Source: Bartonella taylorii (GTDB lineage Bacteria; Pseudomonadota; Alphaproteobacteria; Rhizobiales; Rhizobiaceae). From it: a stretch of 64,000 nucleotides of DNA. The DNA lies in the NCBI RefSeq assembly GCF_023920105.1, contig NZ_CP083693.1, positions 1,071,001 to 1,135,000 of the forward strand, in the 5' to 3' direction. Positions 1 through 10,000 of the stretch are shown here, in pieces. How positions within the stretch are numbered: the stretch's first letter is position 1; each line of letters begins with the position of its first letter. The notes under the pieces are model-generated. The model was given only the letters and a program-made list of their open reading frames with translations. It had not been told where the DNA came from and did no database searches. The translations under genes were made by a program, and so were the position numbers.

Positions 1-693
1 CGTACCAAAAGCCGCGGTTTCCCGTGCGGTGAGTTTAAACATGGTTGCTGCACCGGTGGCGCGATTGGTAAAATCAGACACTTCGCTTGCTTTTGCCGCC
101 ATGTGGTTAGAGAGATGATTGATGGCATCACCTAAATCTTCAATGCCTGCTTGATTAAGCTTAAAGACATTGCGCAATTTGGCAAAACGCTCCCCAATCT
201 GATCCCCCGTCATATCAAAAGCGACAGCTGCTTTGGCAGCGTAAATGCTAAAAGCTTCTAGATCTTGTTCGCCAATCCCAGCTTGGCTGGCACTGGTCAT
301 CAGTTCCAAAACTTCACGCGCCGCTAGCGGAATCTTGGTGGAGGTTTCCAAAGCAAAGCGGCGCAATTCCTTTAAGCGATCAAGGGGGGCATCGAGAACC
401 TTTTCCAAGCCTTTCATGGATTGGTCGAATTGCATGGCTTTATAGAGGGGTGCAATTAAGGTTGCTGTTTGCGCAATGGCACCCACCATGCGTCCACGCG
501 CATGGTTGAAAGCATTTTCCGCATTCTTTGTCGCATCCTCAAGATGCTCAGGGTCAAACCAATTTTTAAAGTGCTTCCTTGTCTTGTTTTGGAAATGCGC
601 AACATCTGAACTAAAGGCTGCAAGATCACGCTTGGCAGAAACTATCCCCTCTTGCAGATGATTAACAAAACGCACAACAAGGGAAACATCCAT
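1..693 (-). CDS. Phage tail tape measure protein, N-terminal part (runs off left edge)
   Basis: Not an ATG ORF wholly inside the window: I translated the minus strand from the ATG at 691-693 and it stays open to base 1 (231 codons). The protein starts MDVSLVVRFVNHLQEGI and contains a stretch typical of TP901-type tape measure proteins (DQSMKGLEKVLDAP, then the STKIPLAAREVLELMTSA region, then DQIGERFAKLRNVFKLNQAG). Tape measure proteins set tail length and carry the injection machinery. It follows the tail chaperone remnant by about 10 bp, as is usual in contractile-tail operons. About 130 bp of it (roughly 121-250) recurs at 37575-37674, where the gene is broken. Family call is confident; completeness is unknown. 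Confidence 0.75.
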   Translation of the reverse strand, partial: MDVSLVVRFVNHLQEGIVSAKRDLAAFSSDVAHFQNKTRKHFKNWFDPEHLEDATKNAENAFNHARGRMVGAIAQTATLIAPLYKAMQFDQSMKGLEKVLDAPLDRLKELRRFALETSTKIPLAAREVLELMTSASQAGIGEQDLEAFSIYAAKAAVAFDMTGDQIGERFAKLRNVFKLNQAGIEDLGDAINHLSNHMAAKASEVSDFTNRATGAATMFKLTARETAAFGT

Positions 694-702
694 GATCGTC
701 TC

Positions 703-1023
703 TTATCCTAACTGATGGCTTTCATATTCTAGGTTTTTCAGGCGTGCGAGTTCTTCTCGATAGGCAATCACATCCAGCCAATCCATCTGGTTTATCTCTG
801 AAGGAGACCAGTGATAATAAAGCGCTAGTTCTGCTCCAAATTGTCCGGCAGAGAGGGCACCACGGGCAATCATATCATCAAGAAAGCTGGTCAAAGAGCG
901 GGTAATGGCAATAACATGTTGACCGGTCAGATTCTCATCATTGGCCCAAAGGCGGAAATTGTTAATGATCGTTTTTTCCAATAATGCTAAAGACTTCATC
1001 ACCACCAATTTCTCCTCCTCCAT
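703..1023 (-). pseudogene. Phage tail assembly chaperone (GpE-like), 5' truncated and fused to immunity-gene DNA
   Basis: The 106-residue ORF is a chimera. Its C-terminal ~85 residues (from about NNFRLWANDENL) look like a phage tail chaperone; the segment YYHWSPSEINQMDWLDVIAY resembles the GpE class of P2-like phages. Its first ~20 residues come from the SUKH immunity gene read in another frame. The junction between phage and immunity DNA lies around 970-990. It sits just upstream of the tape measure gene, the expected place for this chaperone. The phage gene has therefore lost its own start. Whether the chimera is translated is unknown. Confidence 0.55.
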
Positions 1024-1210
1024 ATTTTTTTAAAAAAACTTTGTAAGAGGATGTGAATTGCAAACCCAAAGCCTTCTCCGCCTTTTCAATCTGTAAATCA
1101 TCTGTTTCATTCTCTTCATCATCTTCACTACCCAAATTAATAATATCATCATCATATTTATTCACTTTATCAATTAATACTGCAACATCAGCTAAGGTAT
1201 AGGTTTTCAT
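962..1210 (-). pseudogene. SUKH (SMI1/KNR4) immunity protein, C-terminally truncated
   Basis: It starts with MKTYTLADVAVLIDKVNK, nearly identical to the other immunity proteins of the island, and keeps the first conserved SUKH block (FTSSYKVFLKKYGGGEIGG). It stops after 82 residues where phage tail DNA begins, against about 157 to 199 residues for its paralogues. It lies 52 bp downstream of the next immunity gene; that gap contains a remnant of another SUKH copy. It marks the left edge of the toxin island. Probably non-functional, because the second half of the fold is absent. Confidence 0.65.
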
Positions 1211-1262
1211 AGATGATCCTCAAAACTTGCGTTATAAACGCTCCATATTTTCCCTATAAATT

Positions 1263-1847
1263 TCACCTCTTCCATAGTTTTTTCCAAAAACTCTTGTAAA
1301 AAGGGATAGGTTGTGGAATGGGAGCTTTTTCAGTCTTTTCAATAGGTTGGTTACCTTCAGGTATCTCTTCTCCTACGTGTACTTTAATTCTTTTGCAAAG
1401 GAATTCATAAAAATTACTTGCGTAATATTCGCAATCACCCAATGCAAGCCGGACATAGAGTGGGCATTCACCATCCCGAAACTGCGTATAATCAAAGTAA
1501 AAGGTTTCATCAAAATCAGCATCACAAACGAGAAGCTGTTCTGGCGTCACAAAACCACGTTTTCTATCATTTAAATTTTGGAAAACAATATCACCAGCAG
1601 GAATACCTTCCCCACAATCTCCATAAAGGCTATAAATTTCTTCACCACCAATTTCCCCTCCTACATATTTTTTTAAAAAAACTTTATAAGACGATGTGAA
1701 TTTCAAATCCAAAGCTTTCTCTGCCTTTTCAATCACAAGATCATCAACCGCATTTTTTTCAGTACCAAAATTGATAATATCATCATCATATTTATTCACT
1801 TTATCAATTAATACTGCAACATCAGCTAAGGTATAAGCTTTCATCAA
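1263..1847 (-). CDS. SUKH (SMI1/KNR4) immunity protein of orphan cassette 1
   Basis: A 194-residue cytoplasmic protein with the SUKH fold signature: EKAEKALDLKFTSSYKVFLK near residue 45, GGEIGGEEIYSLYG near 63, and FYFDYTQFRDGECPLYV near 115. SUKH proteins are established immunity proteins of polymorphic and CDI toxins, often paired with HNH nucleases, which fits the LHH nuclease 60 bp upstream. The C-terminal ~35 residues (ending PIPFYKSFWKKLWKR) look like a degenerate second copy of the SUKH N-terminal block fused by recombination. Presumably protects against the toxin encoded at 1910-4906. Confidence 0.75.
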   Translation of the reverse strand: MMKAYTLADVAVLIDKVNKYDDDIINFGTEKNAVDDLVIEKAEKALDLKFTSSYKVFLKKYVGGEIGGEEIYSLYGDCGEGIPAGDIVFQNLNDRKRGFVTPEQLLVCDADFDETFYFDYTQFRDGECPLYVRLALGDCEYYASNFYEFLCKRIKVHVGEEIPEGNQPIEKTEKAPIPQPIPFYKSFWKKLWKR

Positions 1848-1909
1848 TTATTCTCCATAAATTATTCTATAAATCTCTGTTTTTTCTCTTTTCAATTAAC
1901 CGTAGATCA

Positions 1910-4906
1910 TTACTGCCCATACTCCTGTCCCCATCTCTGAAAATCTATACCCATGATACCCCATTTCATATCGATTATTCCTCCTAAGTTACTGTTTACC
2001 TCTTCTCTATAGCCTTGAGCACGTTCCTTCCAATATTCCTCTCTCCACTTCTCAAACTTTTTTCTATCTATAAGCGATTGATGTGTTTTTGGATTAGCAT
2101 GAATCACAGAAGTATATTTATTATGATCTTTACTACCAATTTCTGCTATGGGCCCCTCATGCGTTTGCTTTAGGTGATGCAACTCAACAGGCCTGCCATC
2201 AAAACCCATAGGTGCTCTTCCTGTTTTCATTCTCTCAATATTGGTGCCCCACACTTCTTTTTTGTTTTCCATCCAGTTAACCCTTTTATTAGGATCAAAT
2301 AGGTCGTCTCTCTGATAAACTTTGTTTGTCTGACCAAATTTGCTATCGGTAAATTTAATGGGTTTTTTGTTTAACCAAAGCTTTTTTTCTCCAGAAGCAA
2401 AGTTGGTCAGTTCTTTTCTAGCGGCAAGTTTGGCAGGATCTCCTTGAACAGCAAGTTCTAGAAGATTTTTCTTGGAAGCGAATTGGGCAAAATCTCTCCT
2501 CGCAATGAACTGGATCAGAGCCTTTTCGCCAAGCTTTACACCTTCCTTGGCTAATCCAGCGCCTCCAACAAACAGCGCTGCGACTTCAGTCAATAATTTT
2601 CCGACTTCAACACCAGCATTAAAGGATCCACTAGCGCCCGCTCGCTCATATTCCGCCATCAAGTGATCAATACGCTCTACATAAGATTGCCCAAGGGTAG
2701 CAAAAACCTTACCACTGGTGACAAAATCTTTGAGCGCTTTCAAAGTATCTATGGGATGGCTGGCCATTTGCATAAAACCATCAACCGTATCGTATAATTC
2801 AGCCGGTACACCAGCTACCAAACCTGCCGCAAAGCTTATATTTTGCCCACCACTAATCACAGACCACTTCGCAGACACTTCTGCTTCACATAAAAGGTCA
2901 GGACACTCCTTTAATTCTTTATTCATCTGAGCTTGTTGCGCACTGCTGAGGTAGTTATTCTCTGCGGCATTACCTGCGGCATCGGCACCGGCATTAACAT
3001 CACCACCAGCAAGGGCAGCGGCAACACCCCCAGCAGCCCGTGCGATATCAATGGTGTGCTCTCTAAAGTCAGCAAACTGCGCATCAATCTTGGCAGTGAT
3101 GCGGGCTTGTTCTTCCGCCGTTGGGGTGCGACCGTTGAGATCTCCCACTTCCTCGCGTATAATGCCTTGCATCCACAGTTTAAACTGGAGCATAGCTGTG
3201 GCTTCGCCCACAGCACCCCCCACAGCACCGGCAGTGCAAGCACCACTCGCAACAGCGCCTTTTAGGCAGCCAAGTCCTGCATGGGCAACGATCTGCGTGA
3301 CCGTGTCTATTTTACCCTCAGCCTTGGCAGTACCGATTTCTTCCGCCAACGTCTTGCCAGCCGTATCAGACATGGCAATGCGCAGATTGTTAAAAAAGTT
3401 CTTGTCAAAAGAGCCGCCCTCAAGAGCCGTTTGAACGCTCGTGCCAATGGCTGCTTTGATCAGGTTCTTTTCTGCTTCACGGGTAATGCGATCGACAAAA
3501 GGAGCCGTTTTAGGTAAAGACTGTCCAACACCGGCCATTTCCGTTACTTGGCTGGTTAAGCCCGCCGTTAACATCGAAGAGACAATGCTGAGAACATTCT
3601 TGGAAGAACCAAGCTCATGCAATGCTGCGGCAATATCACCGCGATTATTGACAAGAGCTATGGCGCTTTTATTGATCAGCGCTTGCACACCTGCCTGTAT
3701 CGCCGCATTCATGGCAGTGCTCGAGCCAAGCCCCAATGCACCGGTAATGGCACTGGCTGCACCCGAGGCTGCTCCGCCCGTAACCGCCGTGACAGCCAAT
3801 GCCACAAGTGCCGCACCAGCTTCTGTCAGACCTTGGGCTTTATAATTCCAGTCTTTAAATTCAGCTTGAACGGCTTGCCAATCAACTTGCTTGGATAATT
3901 CTGGATCATCACGCAGTTGTTTAATCCATGACAATCCTGGAGAGTGTGACAATTGCTCAAGAGATTTGTCTAAATCACCGGTTTTCTCATATTCAACAAC
4001 AATGCCATTGCCCGCATCAATCTTCATGCCACCGCCGGCTTCTATGGTCACATGCTTGATGGTCTCTTTCAAATACCCTTTGTCGCTCTCACTCCACCAC
4101 ACAAGGTTTTCGTTACGCTGATAAGTGTCCTTAAAATCTTGATCCTTGTTGCTAAGAAACTGGATCTTCCCCTTATCTGCCGCAAGATGTATCTCACCAT
4201 CACTTTTCAAGCCTACTGCACCAAGCGTGAGATCCCCATCCTTCGCATGCGCAGAGAACTTGCCACCTGTTTCCACCGTGGTTTTGTCTGTGGTGATTTG
4301 TGTGGATTGTTGACGGAATTTATTTTTTTGCTTCGATTTGTCACCTTCTTTGCCCCTAAGGTCTAAGTCATAGCTGCTAAAGTTTTGCACCGAAGTCATG
4401 GTGAGAGAGTTACCACTGGTAAAGTCCGCATCGCCCTTAGCTTTAACCTTAGCCCCATTCACGATGAGAGCACCGTTTGTAACAATGGTAAGATTCTCAC
4501 CACTGTTTACTTCACTCAAACGATGATCACGGCTTTGAGCATCATAATGCCCTTTTTCCAATGTCTCCTTATGTTCGCTCTCCAGCGCCAATGCGCCAAT
4601 CATGCCTGTGCCACCGATAATCATCGTCATCGGACCGCCACTGGTGAATGCCCCTCCTTCTGCACCAAGATCTCCAAGGGATTGAATGCTCAAAGCATGA
4701 TCAGAAAGGATTTGCGCCTTCTGCCCAGCTCTATCAACAAAACCATTTGCATTCTTGTCACGGATTTTAGCGGTGCTATTGATAATCGTATTACCCGTCA
4801 TGGTGATCACATCACCATGAATAACACCAGAAGAATTGGCTAAAAGACCATCACTGCTCAGATCAGCAGCACCGCTGCCAAGCAAAAACCCACCATCATT
4901 GAACAA
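1910..4906 (-). CDS. Orphan FhaB/CdiA C-terminal toxin cassette 1 (LHH nuclease)
   Basis: An ORF of 998 codons counted from a TTG; homology to fhaB extends upstream to about 5028 but no ATG with a ribosome site is present, so this is probably a silent cassette. Residues 1-350 are haemagglutinin-type repeats. About 360-530 resemble the DUF637 pre-toxin region (Ala/Gly-rich, hydrophobic). An AENN motif (VENN-like) sits near 648. The C-terminal ~140 residues carry PVELHHLKQ (LHH at 909-911) and a later VIHANP, the pattern of LHH-type HNH/EndoVII nucleases. Nearly identical to cassette 2 except in short patches of the toxin tip. SUKH immunity genes follow. Confidence 0.75.
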   Translation of the reverse strand: MFNDGGFLLGSGAADLSSDGLLANSSGVIHGDVITMTGNTIINSTAKIRDKNANGFVDRAGQKAQILSDHALSIQSLGDLGAEGGAFTSGGPMTMIIGGTGMIGALALESEHKETLEKGHYDAQSRDHRLSEVNSGENLTIVTNGALIVNGAKVKAKGDADFTSGNSLTMTSVQNFSSYDLDLRGKEGDKSKQKNKFRQQSTQITTDKTTVETGGKFSAHAKDGDLTLGAVGLKSDGEIHLAADKGKIQFLSNKDQDFKDTYQRNENLVWWSESDKGYLKETIKHVTIEAGGGMKIDAGNGIVVEYEKTGDLDKSLEQLSHSPGLSWIKQLRDDPELSKQVDWQAVQAEFKDWNYKAQGLTEAGAALVALAVTAVTGGAASGAASAITGALGLGSSTAMNAAIQAGVQALINKSAIALVNNRGDIAAALHELGSSKNVLSIVSSMLTAGLTSQVTEMAGVGQSLPKTAPFVDRITREAEKNLIKAAIGTSVQTALEGGSFDKNFFNNLRIAMSDTAGKTLAEEIGTAKAEGKIDTVTQIVAHAGLGCLKGAVASGACTAGAVGGAVGEATAMLQFKLWMQGIIREEVGDLNGRTPTAEEQARITAKIDAQFADFREHTIDIARAAGGVAAALAGGDVNAGADAAGNAAENNYLSSAQQAQMNKELKECPDLLCEAEVSAKWSVISGGQNISFAAGLVAGVPAELYDTVDGFMQMASHPIDTLKALKDFVTSGKVFATLGQSYVERIDHLMAEYERAGASGSFNAGVEVGKLLTEVAALFVGGAGLAKEGVKLGEKALIQFIARRDFAQFASKKNLLELAVQGDPAKLAARKELTNFASGEKKLWLNKKPIKFTDSKFGQTNKVYQRDDLFDPNKRVNWMENKKEVWGTNIERMKTGRAPMGFDGRPVELHHLKQTHEGPIAEIGSKDHNKYTSVIHANPKTHQSLIDRKKFEKWREEYWKERAQGYREEVNSNLGGIIDMKWGIMGIDFQRWGQEYGQ

Positions 4907-5028
4907 AGTCTTCGTGGTTTTTATATGGAGTGCATTATCACTAAAGACCGCACCGCTATTGGTCAGACGTTCTGCTGCTAAAGTGATGCCATGGCCTTTT
5001 AAATGAGCACTGGCGAGACTGCCTTGGT

Positions 5029-5266
5029 GGGAAAGCCATTGCCCGCATCAAGCTTCATACCACCGCCGGCTTCTATGGTCACATGCTTGATGGTCTCTTT
5101 CAAATACCCTTTGTCGCTCTCACTCCACCACACAAGGTTTTCGTTACGCTGATAAGTGTCCTTAAAATCTTGATCCTTGTTGGTGAGAAACTGGATCTTC
5201 CCCTTATCTGCCGCAAGATGTATCTCACCATCACTTTTCAAGCCTACTGCACCAAGCGTGAGATCC
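5029..5266 (-). repeat. Duplicated haemagglutinin segment between cassettes (copy 1)
   Basis: About 230 bp that repeat, almost base for base, the internal cassette sequence around 4010-4245 (protein segment from LGAVGLKSDGEIHLAADKGK to GGGMKLDAGNG). Downstream on the minus strand it is joined out of frame to the cassette start (CCCACCAAGGCAGTCTCG), giving an 80-codon ORF that ends after SPVLI. On the other side the homology stops at GAGATCC (about 5258-5264), next to the immunity genes. This is what recombination of cassettes through shared haemagglutinin sequence would leave. Confidence 0.7.
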
Positions 5267-5312
5267 TTATTTTTCTAAGTATGGAGAGGTTGTTACTTTC
5301 CTCACTATCAAT

Positions 5313-5882
5313 TCACCTCCTCCATAGTTTTTTCCAAAAACTCTTGTAAAAAGGGATAGGTTGCGGAATGGGAGCTTTTTCAGTTTTTTCAATCGGTTGA
5401 TCACCATCAAGTATCTCTTCTCCCGCGCTTTCTTTAATTCTTTTGCAAAGGAATTCATAAAAATTACCTGCGTAATACTCGGAATCTCCAGATGGAATTC
5501 TGATATAGAGTGGGCACTCACCATCCCGAAACTGCGTATAATCAAAGTAAAGTATCTCACCAAAATCATTTTTACTGACGACAAGCTGCTGTGGTTTTGC
5601 TAAACCATTTTTTATATCGTTCAAGTTACGGTAAACAATATCATCACTACGTGCAATCTCAAAATTTGTATTATAAACGCTAAATACTTCCTCACCACAA
5701 ATTTCTCCTCTTCCGTAATTTTTCAAAAAACTCTTGTAAGAAGATGTGAATTGCAGTTCGAGAATTTTCTCAGCCTTTTCAATTAACACATCATTAACAG
5801 CATTGTCTGCAGTACCAAAATTGACACTATCGCTATACTTATCAACTAATTGTGCAACATCCGATAAATTGTAAGTTTTCAT
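5313..5882 (-). CDS. SUKH (SMI1/KNR4) immunity protein (third of cassette 2)
   Basis: 189 residues starting MKTYNLSDVAQLVDKYSD, with the SUKH blocks EKILELQFTSSYKSFLKNYG and YFDYTQFRDGECPLYIR. Its start overlaps the stop of the preceding immunity gene by 4 bp (ATGA), so the two are probably translationally coupled. It carries the same C-terminal extension (PIPFYKSFWKKLWRR) as the 194- and 199-residue paralogues. A further SUKH scrap lies between its stop and the duplicated haemagglutinin segment. Cognate toxin unknown; likely an immunity protein for this toxin family. Confidence 0.72.
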   Translation of the reverse strand: MKTYNLSDVAQLVDKYSDSVNFGTADNAVNDVLIEKAEKILELQFTSSYKSFLKNYGRGEICGEEVFSVYNTNFEIARSDDIVYRNLNDIKNGLAKPQQLVVSKNDFGEILYFDYTQFRDGECPLYIRIPSGDSEYYAGNFYEFLCKRIKESAGEEILDGDQPIEKTEKAPIPQPIPFYKSFWKKLWRR

Positions 5883-6352
5883 GAATCTTCACCTGCATGA
5901 TCCTTAATTTTTTTACAAAGGAATTCATAAAAGTTACTTGCATAATAAAGGGGATCTCCAGATATTACCTCAAAATAGAGTGGACATTCACCATCCTTAA
6001 ACTGAGTATAATCAAAGTAAAATGTTTCACCAAAATCTGTTCTACTCACAACAAGCTGTTCTGGTTTTGCTAAACCATTTTTTATCTCTGTTAAACGGTT
6101 GTAAACAATATCACCACCATAAACAGTTTCAAAATCCACACCATAAATGCTAAATATTTCCTCACAACCAATTTCTCCTCCTCCATAATTTTTCAAAAAA
6201 TCTTTATAAGAAGTTGTGAACTGTAAGCCGAGACTTTCCTCAGCTTTCTTTATCCATATATCATCAGGCGCATCCTCTGCAGTGCCAAAATCGATAACAT
6301 CCTGATATTTATCAACTAATTGTGCAACATCATCTAAGGTATAGGTTTTCAT
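5879..6352 (-). CDS. SUKH (SMI1/KNR4) immunity protein (second of cassette 2)
   Basis: 157 residues, MKTYTLDDVAQLVDKYQD at the start, a complete SUKH domain (FTTSYKDFLKNYGGGEIGCE, FYFDYTQFKDGECPLYF) and no C-terminal extension; it ends HAGEDS. It is close to the 156-residue immunity protein that directly follows the fhaB toxin. It overlaps the next gene by 4 bp. The length is that of a single SUKH domain, so this is the ancestral-looking form in the island. Cytoplasmic protein expected to bind and block a secreted nuclease. Confidence 0.72.
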   Translation of the reverse strand: MKTYTLDDVAQLVDKYQDVIDFGTAEDAPDDIWIKKAEESLGLQFTTSYKDFLKNYGGGEIGCEEIFSIYGVDFETVYGGDIVYNRLTEIKNGLAKPEQLVVSRTDFGETFYFDYTQFKDGECPLYFEVISGDPLYYASNFYEFLCKKIKDHAGEDS

Positions 6353-6400
6353 AGATGATCCTCAAAACTTGCGTTATAAACGCTCCATATTTCCTCACTA
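6353..6400 (-). pseudogene. SUKH remnant between immunity genes
   Basis: The 48 bp between two immunity genes read, on the minus strand, as SEEIWSVYNASFEDHL just before the next ATG, which matches the central SUKH segment of the paralogues (GEEVFSVYN). The same scrap recurs at 1211-1262. It appears to continue, in another frame, the C-terminal extension of the gene at 6401-7000. It is the rest of a SUKH gene whose front was fused to its neighbour. Confidence 0.5.
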
Positions 6401-7000
6401 TCAATTGCCCCTCTTCCATAGTTTTTGCCAAAAACTCTTGTAAAAAGGGATAGGTTGCGGAATGGGAGCTTTTTCAGTCTTTTCAATAGGTTGGTTACCT
6501 TCAGGTATCTCTTCTCCTACGTGTACTTTAATTCTTTTGCAAAGGAATTCATAAAAATTACTTGCGTAATATTCGCAATCACCCAATGCAAGCCGGACAT
6601 AGAGTGGGCATTCACCATCCCGAAACTGCGTATAATCAAAGTAAAAGGTTTCATCAAAATCAGCATCACAAACGATAAGCTGTTCTGGTGTCGCAAAACC
6701 ATCTTTTCTATCGAGTAAGTTTCGGTAAACAATATCACCAACAGGAACACCTTCCCCACAATTTCCATAAATGCTAAAAATTTCTTCGCCACCAATTTCT
6801 CCTCCTCCATATTTTTTTAAAAAAACTTTGTAAGAGGATGTGAATTGCAAACCCAAAGCTTTCTCCGCCTTTTCAATCTGTAGATCATCTGTTTCATTCT
6901 CTTCATCATCTTCACTACCAAAATTGATAATATCATCATCATATTTATTCACTTTATTAATTAATTGAGCAACATCATCTAAGGTATAAGCTTTCATCAA
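6401..7000 (-). CDS. SUKH (SMI1/KNR4) immunity protein (first of cassette 2)
   Basis: 199 residues, MMKAYTLDDVAQLINKVNK, with an acidic insert (GSEDDEENETDD) also found in the truncated gene at 962-1210. SUKH blocks FTSSYKVFLKKYGGGEIGGE and FYFDYTQFRDGECPLYVR are intact. It has the C-terminal extension ending YKSFWQKLWKRGN. It lies 61 bp downstream of the cassette-2 toxin and is the most likely cognate immunity protein for it. The second half is almost identical to the gene at 1263-1847, pointing to exchange between copies. Confidence 0.74.
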   Translation of the reverse strand: MMKAYTLDDVAQLINKVNKYDDDIINFGSEDDEENETDDLQIEKAEKALGLQFTSSYKVFLKKYGGGEIGGEEIFSIYGNCGEGVPVGDIVYRNLLDRKDGFATPEQLIVCDADFDETFYFDYTQFRDGECPLYVRLALGDCEYYASNFYEFLCKRIKVHVGEEIPEGNQPIEKTEKAPIPQPIPFYKSFWQKLWKRGN

Positions 7001-7061
7001 TTATTCTCCATAAATTATTCTATAAGTTTCTGTTTTTTCTCTTTTCATCAACCGTAGAGCA

Positions 7062-10000
7062 TTACTGCACATGCTCCTGTCCCCATCTGTCAAAATTTAG
7101 ACCTATGATACCCCATTTCATATCGATTATTCCTCCTAAGTTACTGTTTTTTTCTTCTCCATGCCCATTGCCGTATTCTTTCCAATATTCCTCTCTCTGC
7201 TTCTCAAACTTTTTTCTCTCTATAAGCGATTGATGTGTTTTTGGATTAGCATGAATCACGGAAGTATATTTTTTATGAAATTCATGGCTCATTTCTGCTA
7301 TGGGTCCATCAGGCGTTTGCTTTAGGTGATGCAACTCAACAGGCCTGCCATCAAAACCCATAGGTGCTCTTCCTGTTTTCATTCTCTCAATATTGGTGCC
7401 CCACACGTCTTTTTTGTTTACTTTCCAACTAACAATTTGGTTAGGATCAAACAAATCGTCTCTCCGATAAACTTTGTTTGTCTGACCAAATTTGCTATCG
7501 GTAAATTTAATGGGTTTCTTGTTTAACCAAAGCTTTTTTTCTCCAGAAGCAAGGTTGGTCAGTTCTTTTCTAGCGGCAAATTTGGCAGGATCTCCTTGAA
7601 CAGCAAGTTCTAGAAGATTTTTCTTGGAAGCGAATTGGGCAAAATCTCTCCTCGCAATGAACTGGATCAGAGCCTTTTCGCCAAGCTTTACACCTTCCTT
7701 GGCTAATCCAGCGCCTCCAACAAACAGCGCTGCTACTTCAGTCAATAATTTTCCGACTTCAACACCAGCATTAAAGGATCCACTAGCTCCCGCTCGCTCA
7801 TATTCCGCCATCAAGTGATCAATACGCTCTACATAGGATTGCCCAAGGGTAGCAAAAACCTTACCACTGGTGACAAAATCTTTGAGCGCTTTCAAAGTAT
7901 CTATGGGATGGCTGGCCATTTGCATAAAGCCATCAACCGTATCGTATAATTCAGCAGGCACACCAGCTACCAAACCTGCCGCAAAGCTTATATTTTGCCC
8001 ACCACTAATCACAGACCACTTCGCAGACACTTCTGCTTCACATAAAAGGTCAGGACACTCCTTTAATTCTTTATTCATCTGAGCTTGTTGCGCACTGCTG
8101 AGGTAGTTATTCTCTGCGGCATTACCTGCGGCATCGGCACCGGCATTAACATCACCACCAGCAAGGGCAGCGGCAACACCCCCAGCAGCCCGTGCGATAT
8201 CAATGGTGTGCTCTCTAAAGTCAGCAAACTGCGCATCAATCTTGGCAGTGATGCGGGCTTGTTCTTCCGCCGTTGGGGTGCGACCGTTGAGATCTCCCAC
8301 TTCCTCGCGTATAATGCCTTGCATCCACAGTTTAAACTGGAGCATAGCTGTGGCTTCGCCTACAGCACCCCCCACAGCACCGGCAGTGCAAGCGCCACTC
8401 GCAACAGCGCCTTTTAGGCAGCCAAGTCCTGCATGGGCAACGATCTGCGTGACCGTATCTATTTTACCCTCAGCCTTGGCAGTACCGATTTCTTCCGCCA
8501 ACGTCTTGCCAACCGTATCAGACAAAGCTGTACGCAGATTGTTAAAAAAGTTCTTGTCAAAAGAGCCACCCTCAAGAGCCGTTTGAACGCTCGTGCCAAT
8601 GGCTGCTTTGATCAGGTTCTTTTCTGCTTCACGGGTAATGCGATCGACAAAAGGAGCCGTTTTAGGCAAAGATTGTCCAACACCGGCCATTTCCGTTACT
8701 TGGCTGGTTAAGCCCGCCGTTAACATCGAAGAGACAATGCTGAGAACATTCTTGAAAGAACCAAGCTCATGCAATGCTGCGGCAATATCACCGCGATTAT
8801 TGACAAGAGCTATGGCGCTTTTATTGATCAGCGCTTGCACACCTGCCTGTATCGCCGCATTCATGGCAGTGCTCGAGCCAAGCCCCAATGCACCGGTAAT
8901 GGCACTGGCAGCACCCGAGGCTGCTCCGCCCGTAACCGCCGTGACAGCCAATGCCACAAGTGCCGCACCAGCTTCTGTCAGACCTTGGGCTTTATAATTC
9001 CAGTCTTTAAATTCAGCTTGAACGGCTTGCCAATCAACTTGCTTGGATAATTCTGGATTATCACGCAGTTGCTTAATCCATGACAATCCTGGAGAGTGTG
9101 ACAATTGTTCAAGAGATTTGTCTAAATCACCGGTTTTCTCATATTCAACAACAATGCCATTGCCCGCATCAAGCTTCATGCCACCGCCGGCTTCTATCGT
9201 CACATGCTTGATGGTCTCTTTCAAATACCCTTTGTCGCTCTCACTCCACCACACAAGGTTTTCGTTACGCTGATAAACATCCTTAAAATCTTGATCCTTG
9301 TTGGTGAGAAACTGGATCTTCCCCTTATCTGCCGCAAGATGTATCTCACCATCACTTTTCAAGCCTACTGCACCAAGCGTGAGATCCCCATCCTTCGCAT
9401 GCGCAGAGAACTTGCCACCTGTTTCCACCGTGGTTTTGTCTGTGGTGATTTGTGTGGATTGTTGACGGAATTTATTTTTTTGCTTCGATTTGTCACCTTC
9501 TTTGCCCCTAAGGTCTAAGTCATAGCTGCTAAAGTTTTGCACCGAAGTCATGGTGAGGGAGTCACCACTGGTAAAGTCCGCATCGCCCTTGGCTTTAACC
9601 TTAGCCCCATTCACGATAAGAGCACCATTCGTAACAATGGTAAGATTCTCACCACTGTTTACTTCACTCAAACGATGATCACGGCTTTGAGCATCATAAT
9701 GCCCTTTTTCCAATGTCTCCTTATGTTCGCTCTCCAACGCCAATGCGCCAATCATGCCTGTGCCACCGATAATCATCGTCATCGGACCGCCACTGGTGAA
9801 TTCCCCTCCTTCTGCACCAAGATCTCCAAGGGATTGAATGCTCAAAGCATGATCAGAAAGGATTTGCGCCTTCTGCCCAGCTCTATCAACAAAACCATTT
9901 GCATTCTTGTCACGGATTTTAGCGGTGCTATTGATAATCGTATTACCCGTCATGGTGATCACATCACCATGAATAACACCAGAAGAATTGGCTAAAAGAC

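Noticed and set aside
2472..4843. Many plus-strand ORFs of 60-152 codons opposite the toxin cassettes
   Set aside because: They recur identically opposite each cassette copy, have no ribosome sites, and disappear where the toxin sequence changes; they are antisense shadows of the conserved coding strand.
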